Assembly: GCA_023229785.1 (NCBI GenBank)
Contig: JALNYV010000009.1
Coordinates: 1-63,704, forward strand
DNA length: 63,704 nucleotides
Direction: 5' to 3'
From: Candidatus Dojkabacteria bacterium
GTDB taxonomy: Bacteria > Patescibacteria > Dojkabacteria > SC72
The notes under the pieces are model-generated. The model was not told where the DNA came from and did not search any database. It was given only the letters and a program-made list of their open reading frames with translations. Below are positions 59,439 to 63,704 of the stretch, piece by piece. A program made the translations under genes and the position numbers. Positions within the stretch are counted from its first letter, which is position 1, and every line of letters starts with the position of its first letter.

Positions 59439-60138
59439 TCTTTTTATGTTCTTCTGCCAAATTTATTAATGCTTCACCATTCTTTTTAAGGTTCCCTTGT
59501 TCATAGATTTCAAAGTATTCCGCGACTTCGCTAGGATCTTTGAACTTTGATAATATTTCTTCTACTAGACCTAACAGGACTTCACCGTTTGCATATTCGC
59601 TATAATATTTACCCAGGCCTTTATTGTGCTTGATTTCTTCAAACACGCTCTTAACTCTTTCATAATCTTTCTTTTCTACCTTGGCTTTCCAATCTAGTTC
59701 TTCTTTCTTTTCTTCTTCTAATCCTTTCATTTCTTCTGCAATGTCAGTGAAATCATATTTTACTTTGAAATTAGATAATTCTTTTTCTGAGAATCCGCTA
59801 AGACTCAATACTGATTCATCCATATCTTTAAGGAACTTATCAAGTAATACATAATCAAATTCTCCGGATATTCTATTCAATGATAAACTTAAGGCTTTAG
59901 CCTTAGCAGTATCCAAATTTAAAATAATAACTGGGACCATATTCACCCCCATTTCTTTCAATGCTTTGCATCTTTGATGACCTGAAATGATTGTTAAATC
60001 TTTATTGACTATTATTGGTTGTACTGTTCCAAACTCTTTAAGGTTATTTTTCAGATTATTAAAATCAAAATCGCTTATCTTTCGCGGATTATTTTCCATC
60101 CCTTTTACAGTATCTATATTGATTTCTTTAATTTCCAT
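59419..60138 (-). CDS. ParB-fold protein (phage modification type), 239 aa
   Basis: NNPRKISDFDFNNLKNNLKE, then TVQPIIVNKDLTIISGHQRC (GHQR motif) and ALKEMGVNMVPVIILNLDTA. This is the ParB N-domain without HTH that is common in phage genomes next to DNA methylases and modification genes. The C-terminal half is helical and acidic. Overlaps both neighbours (20 and 11 nt). Confidence 0.8.
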   Translation of the reverse strand: MEIKEINIDTVKGMENNPRKISDFDFNNLKNNLKEFGTVQPIIVNKDLTIISGHQRCKALKEMGVNMVPVIILNLDTAKAKALSLSLNRISGEFDYVLLDKFLKDMDESVLSLSGFSEKELSNFKVKYDFTDIAEEMKGLEEEKKEELDWKAKVEKKDYERVKSVFEEIKHNKGLGKYYSEYANGEVLLGLVEEILSKFKDPSEVAEYFEIYEQGNLKKNGEALINLAEEHKKNEHPIS

Positions 60139-60835
60139 TTAATTTTTCCTGTTTAGTTTTGTTAGTTTTGTTTACTATCAATGGAGGTCTATGCCTTTCA
60201 CTGTTATTTTTTATTGAATTTACTAATTCACGGACATTCATTTTTGTTAATTTATCATCGTATGCTTTCTGGAGTAATCTTATACGTTCATCTCTTGATA
60301 ATCCTTTTGTTTCGGTTACTATGCTTGGGCTTAAAGTTTTTAGATGTTCTGGCAAATTTAGACTATGCCTGTCTGTTGCCCATAATATACTCATTTCACT
60401 TATAGAAAATTTATCAGCAATATCTTTATTAGGAATACCTTGTTCTTTTAACTTAACAATCTCTGCATCTCTTTCATAGATATAGTCCTTGCTGATTTTT
60501 GAAGGATTGAAACTACCTTTGACTTTGATAGAATTCTTGTTCAGTACTAATTTCTTTTCCTGGAGTTCTGCTTGAAGTTTTACTGCATTAAGTATCACAT
60601 TAGGATCCCGTTTCTCTTTTCCTTGCATTTCTGTAAACACTAACTTGCTTAGATCCTTTTGTAATTCAGAATATAATTTTATAGAATTATCGTCGATGTT
60701 CGCATTGATAGAATCCTTTATGCATTTATTTATCAGTTTATCGTCAGTTATTTTTAACAATGATTTTATTTCTTCTTTATTGAAACCTTTCAATATCAAT
60801 GATTCAATTTGATTTTTTAATACAGGATCATCCAT
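60128..60835 (-). CDS. HTH protein, 235 aa
   Basis: Helical N-terminus, then EIVKLKEQGIPNKDIADKFSISEMSILWATD (about 125-160), a helix-turn-helix as in small terminase subunits and Tc3-like domains. First gene of the ParB-rSAM operon; TATA (ATTTATATAA, 60876-60885) lies upstream. Possibly a genome-recognition or regulatory protein. Confidence 0.65.
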   Translation of the reverse strand: MDDPVLKNQIESLILKGFNKEEIKSLLKITDDKLINKCIKDSINANIDDNSIKLYSELQKDLSKLVFTEMQGKEKRDPNVILNAVKLQAELQEKKLVLNKNSIKVKGSFNPSKISKDYIYERDAEIVKLKEQGIPNKDIADKFSISEMSILWATDRHSLNLPEHLKTLSPSIVTETKGLSRDERIRLLQKAYDDKLTKMNVRELVNSIKNNSERHRPPLIVNKTNKTKQEKLNGN

Positions 60836-60875
60836 TTTATTCGCATCTAGCCTTTTGCAATATCAATAATCTCAC

Positions 60876-60885
60876 TTATATAAAT
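60876..60885 (-). promoter_or_regulatory. TATA box of the ParB-rSAM operon
   Basis: ATTTATATAA on the minus strand, 41 nt before the ATG at 60835. Confidence 0.55.
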
Positions 60886-60942
60886 CTTCTTATTTCTTGT
60901 TTCTTGAGTAAAATTTATATAATCTGATTCATATATTTTATC

Positions 60943-61053
60943 ATGAAAAAAGAGATGCCTTATAACCTTACAAAGAAGAATATCACATTCAAGTATAGGA
61001 TACAAATTCCCTATGAGTCGGTTTGGTTATCTACTACCTCTTTCCGACTATAA
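60943..61053 (+). CDS. small basic protein, 36 aa, isolated plus-strand gene
   Basis: MKKEMPYNLTKKNITFKYRI... with a TTTATATAAT box 22-30 nt upstream, giving a leaderless message. The only rightward gene in the right arm. AGTCGG/CCGACT forms a dyad inside its end, and GGGTTT/AAACCC follows. It could instead be a structured RNA. Confidence 0.45.
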   Translation: MKKEMPYNLTKKNITFKYRIQIPYESVWLSTTSFRL

Positions 61054-61145
61054 TCATTGCAGGTTGGGGTTTAGGATCATAGGTTAATAAACCCATTCGA
61101 CCGAGTATCTACTTGAAAATTTTTACTACTGACAGAAATAACTTA
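61054..61145. other. non-coding gap with dyad symmetry
   Basis: GGGTTT and AAACCC at about 61068-61093 can pair; no gene seen. Confidence 0.4.
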
Positions 61146-61571
61146 CTAAACTCTTTTCTTTATCAATCTAACAAAAGTATTAGCCAATGTTGGATATTTC
61201 TTTTTGAATCTAATGAACCTTTTCTTTGGTAATGTTCCAGATTCATATTCACCATATATCTCTGCAAACATTTCTTCAGGTATCTTAGCGGTTCTATAAC
61301 CTTCTTCTTTAAGCACCTTATACATATTAGTTTTCTTTGCCTGTTGTACAACGCGTTTTGGAAACTGTTTGATATGTAATCTTCTGAGTTTATAATGTCC
61401 GAGTTCATGCGCGAGCGTTGTTGCCTTTTCCCGGCCTTTCAAATCATCCTTTAAGTATATCTTATTTTCATTATATGCTGAGAATCCGATATATTGTCCT
61501 TTGATTTTATAAGGGACATTTTGTATCTTAGGCGGATTCTTGAACTGTTTTCTTATTTTTGAAAGCCTCAT
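61146..61571 (-). CDS. ImmA/SprT-like zinc metallopeptidase, 141 aa
   Basis: AHELGHYKLRR contains HExxH, preceded by the typical IYLKDDLKGREKATTLAHE helix. A later EEMFAEIYGEYESG may give the third ligand (Glu). Size and context match ImmA/IrrE-type proteases that cut repressors, or SprT-like proteases. No obvious repressor gene adjoins it. Confidence 0.75.
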   Translation of the reverse strand: MRLSKIRKQFKNPPKIQNVPYKIKGQYIGFSAYNENKIYLKDDLKGREKATTLAHELGHYKLRRLHIKQFPKRVVQQAKKTNMYKVLKEEGYRTAKIPEEMFAEIYGEYESGTLPKKRFIRFKKKYPTLANTFVRLIKKRV

Positions 61572-61574
61572 TTT

Positions 61575-61880
61575 TTAATAATCTGTTTTTTGTTTATCAT
61601 ATATTGCTATTATCTTATCTATTCTTGGATCGTATATGACTATACGATTTTCTTTCATTAATATCCTGTTCCAAGATTCAGCGAATGTGTCTGTCACATC
61701 TTCAAACTGTTCTAATCTTAATTGGGATATCGTGTGTCTATATTGTCTGTCACCGTTACCATTTCCGTTATTTTCTGGAACATCATCTTGAATCCCCATA
61801 ATATAATTCAATAGCCTATTTATGCTTTTTTGTTTCATTTGTGCAATCAAAGTAGTATGAGGAGATAATGTCAATGTCAT
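61575..61880 (-). CDS. hypothetical protein, 101 aa
   Basis: Start MTLTLSPHTTLIAQMKQKSI; a likely second start at MKQKSINRL. An Asn/Gly linker, then a folded end. Overlaps the HNH gene by one base. Confidence 0.55.
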   Translation of the reverse strand: MTLTLSPHTTLIAQMKQKSINRLLNYIMGIQDDVPENNGNGNGDRQYRHTISQLRLEQFEDVTDTFAESWNRILMKENRIVIYDPRIDKIIAIYDKQKTDY

Positions 61881-62281
61881 TAGTGTGGAGTTTTATAACC
61901 TGCTCTTCGTCCAAGTTCTCTAAGTTTATTAGGATTCTTAGCACCTGTTGAACCAAACTTTATTTTCCGTACCTTCCAGGCTTTCTTTAAAGATAGTTTA
62001 TGCTGTCGTGTCATGTTATAAGAAGGATTCTTTTTCCCTTCCCAGCGTGAACCATGATCTTTAGCATGTTGCTGATAATTATGTTCAAGTTTTAAATTAG
62101 AAGGACGATTATCTGTTTTAATCTCATTTCTATGATGCACTATTTCTTTGGGTCTTAAAGGTCGGTGTATTTTCTTTATCATTACCATTTCATGTTTAGG
62201 TCGATAGTATCCTCTATGAGCATCCCATGACATCCAATACCCTGTAGCCTTATCATAATAATCTTGTCTCATTTTAATCAA
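61880..62281 (-). CDS. HNH endonuclease, 133 aa
   Basis: KEIVHHRNEIKTDNRPSNLKL carries the HNH_3 pattern (VHH, N and N-x-x-N-L). The basic C-terminus (KLSLKKAWKVRKIKFG) resembles a NUMOD-type DNA-binding helix of homing endonucleases. Leaderless with TATA at 62301-62310. A free-standing homing-type nuclease is likely. Confidence 0.8.
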   Translation of the reverse strand: MIKMRQDYYDKATGYWMSWDAHRGYYRPKHEMVMIKKIHRPLRPKEIVHHRNEIKTDNRPSNLKLEHNYQQHAKDHGSRWEGKKNPSYNMTRQHKLSLKKAWKVRKIKFGSTGAKNPNKLRELGRRAGYKTPH

Positions 62282-62300
62282 TGTAACTTAACCATTTGAG

Positions 62301-62310
62301 TTATATAAAT
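62301..62310 (-). promoter_or_regulatory. TATA box of the HNH gene
   Basis: ATTTATATAA on the minus strand; its upstream base lies about 29 nt before the ATG at 62281, so the message is probably leaderless. Confidence 0.65.
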
Positions 62311-62340
62311 CTTGCTAGTGTAACCCTCCAAAACATTCAT

Positions 62341-62970
62341 TTAGGATTTGGTAGCGATTATTAATAAGTTATCATCAAGTTTAATCTTACTGAATTTAAA
62401 ACCAGTGTCAGAGAACCATTCTTTTATCTGGTTTGGAAAATAAAAGAAATCTTTATTAGTTAAAAGTCTTCTAAGGAACGCGCCCGTGTGTGATAACGCG
62501 TTCGATGAGGTTATTATCACTGAGCCATTCTTTTTTAGGTTCTTGTAGCAATTCTCTATGAATTCTTTTCTAGGTTCATAACCATTAAGACAATTGATAG
62601 TATTATTAAGACAGACTATGTAATCAAACTGTCTAGGGTTCTTGTATTTTTCAATATCTATATAATGGTATTCCCCGCGCGGTTCATTGACCTTTGAAAG
62701 GTTTATCATCTTTTCAGAGTTATCAATGCCTATTACTTTACAGTTTCGTTTATTGATCAGGTAGGATACTTCTCTACCGGGCCCGCAACCTGCAGATAAC
62801 ACTGTAGAATTCGGTTCAATCATCTTCAATGCAATACCTGAAGGATCATTATCCTTGTATTCTTCTTGCATTATTCTTACATACTCTTTATCATTCTCCC
62901 AACTCTTCACCCATTCACTATTAGTTTGCTTGTTACCTTTGAGTATTACAAAAATGCTTTTTAGTCTCAT
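62341..62970 (-). CDS. SAM-dependent methyltransferase, 209 aa
   Basis: VLSAGCGPGREVSYLINKRNC (motif I) and VIGIDNSEKMINLS (motif II acid), then FDYIVCLNNTINCL (motif IV). Small-molecule, RNA or protein target cannot be told. Start 62970 (MRLKSIF) fits a TATA-like AATATAAAAG 30 nt upstream; a TTG start at 62985 is possible. Confidence 0.8.
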   Translation of the reverse strand: MRLKSIFVILKGNKQTNSEWVKSWENDKEYVRIMQEEYKDNDPSGIALKMIEPNSTVLSAGCGPGREVSYLINKRNCKVIGIDNSEKMINLSKVNEPRGEYHYIDIEKYKNPRQFDYIVCLNNTINCLNGYEPRKEFIENCYKNLKKNGSVIITSSNALSHTGAFLRRLLTNKDFFYFPNQIKEWFSDTGFKFSKIKLDDNLLIIATKS

Positions 62971-63057
62971 ACATATTTTAGACAATATTGCCCTTTTATA
63001 TTTAATTATTCTGGATTATAGAAATATAGAAAAAAAAGAAAAGAAAAAATAATCCTA

Positions 63058-63426
63058 TCACTTTACAGATGCTACATTTAAAGCGTCTACAAGTTTACCG
63101 TCGGAAGTCTTTGTTTTATAGAGATCAAATGATAAAGAATGTCCTATCCACTGTTTGCTGTCTTTGCCTAATGATTTTTCTATCACTCTTGCATTAGTCT
63201 TGCTACAATTGAATATCTTATCTTCTCCAGCAAAGTCTCCGGCTATATGGAATTGTTCTGTTCCGAACTTTTCAGATTTAGAGAACTCTCCTTCGTTCTT
63301 TATTATGAACGAACTTGCAGGCATCTTCTTTATATCATCCGGTTTTAAAAAGCTTCCCGATGCTTTGGTCCAGTTAGAAATATCAGCCAAGGTATGAATA
63401 CCTCCTTTCATTCGCTTCATTATCAA
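63058..63426 (-). CDS. hypothetical small domain protein, 122 aa
   Basis: Compact soluble domain (LADISNWTKASGSFLKPDDI; FHIAGDFAGEDKIFNCSKTN; QWIGHSLSFDLYK), OB-like strand pattern, possibly ssDNA- or tRNA-binding. Later ATGs (MKRMKGG, MKGG) are alternative starts. I recognise the look from archaeal and phage genomes but not a named function. Confidence 0.6.
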   Translation of the reverse strand: MIMKRMKGGIHTLADISNWTKASGSFLKPDDIKKMPASSFIIKNEGEFSKSEKFGTEQFHIAGDFAGEDKIFNCSKTNARVIEKSLGKDSKQWIGHSLSFDLYKTKTSDGKLVDALNVASVK

Positions 63427-63520
63427 TCAGTCTTTTTGTTTCCATGTTTTTTGATGCACGGTGAATGAATCACATTTGCATTTGGAAATAAATTAGTTAT
63501 TCTATTTAAAACTATGCTAC

Positions 63521-63591
63521 TGGAAGGAAGCAGAGTCGGACTGCTGTTTCTTGCACTTCAGGCAAGTGATCTCCCGTTGAACTATCCATCC
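63521..63591 (-). tRNA. trnF(gaa): tRNA-Phe(GAA), slightly atypical
   Basis: Acceptor GGATGGA/TCCTTCC with one U-U mismatch, D arm with one U-U mismatch, anticodon stem CTTGC/GCAAG perfect with loop CTGAAGT (anticodon GAA), and T stem AGCAG/CTGCT with loop TCCGACT (C instead of the usual T at position 55). Discriminator A. Probably functional, but degraded in places. Confidence 0.8.
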
Positions 63592-63704
63592 TTATATTCA
63601 TGTTGCAGCAATATTTAAATATATGCGGATAATCAGATATGGATGAAAAAAGAAAAGAAGAAAAAGAATCAAGAACCAGAAAGTTTTAGTTGGTTTCTGA
63701 TTGG

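Overview
This is an AT-rich stretch (roughly one third G+C by eye) of an archaeal virus or large virus-like mobile element. Archaeal hallmarks are the TATA boxes (TTTATATA type) about 25 nt upstream of many starts, some apparently leaderless starts, and many small zinc-ribbon proteins. Viral hallmarks are very dense gene packing with ATGA overlaps, two tRNA genes, a primase-polymerase/helicase, a packaging-type ATPase, small two-helix membrane proteins of coat type and two giant structural genes. I saw no HK97 capsid, portal or terminase. The membrane-protein coat set is more like spindle-shaped or other membrane-bearing archaeal viruses, but that is inference. The host cannot be named. The left edge cuts a DNA ligase gene, so the element continues beyond the window.

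Layout. (1) 1-13.75 kb, minus strand: partial DNA ligase, many small zinc and membrane proteins, a P-loop ATPase, a Holliday-junction-resolvase-like nuclease, a coat-like membrane protein with a zinc finger, and a membrane-anchored SDH/ClpP-class serine protease. A 19-bp x 5 iteron cluster lies at 4.7 kb. (2) 13.8-17.3 kb, plus strand: an AT-richer island beside tRNA-Ser with a two-repeat mini-array, a Cas12f-like 665-aa effector, an overlapping cas1 without cas2, and a strongly folded RNA ending in a terminator. (3) 17.3-22.9 kb, minus strand: tRNA-Ser, a 427-bp iteron field bounded by 15-bp inverted repeats, and the PrimPol-helicase. (4) 23.0-52.0 kb, plus strand: the virion block. It holds coat-like proteins, spike/adhesin proteins of 1527 and 2190 aa, basic proteins with recurring GDG motifs, and a run of tiny basic or membrane proteins. 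(5) 52.1-63.6 kb, minus strand: small membrane and zinc proteins, a Cas4-like nuclease, a stomatin-like protein, two ParB-like proteins flanking a radical SAM enzyme, an HExxH protease, an HNH nuclease, a methyltransferase and tRNA-Phe.

How it fits together. The divergent point at 22.87-23.02 kb, with a 14-bp-arm inverted repeat, separates replication genes (leftward) from virion genes (rightward). Three identical palindromic TATA elements drive virion sub-operons. The standout is the compact type V CRISPR locus. Its Cas1-only adaptation module and short (25/25 nt) repeat-spacer unit recall the Cas1-only type V-C/V-D systems, but the effector is of Cas12f size. Two nearby structured RNAs are candidate tracr/scoutRNAs, and a Cas4-like nuclease is encoded 40 kb away on the same element.
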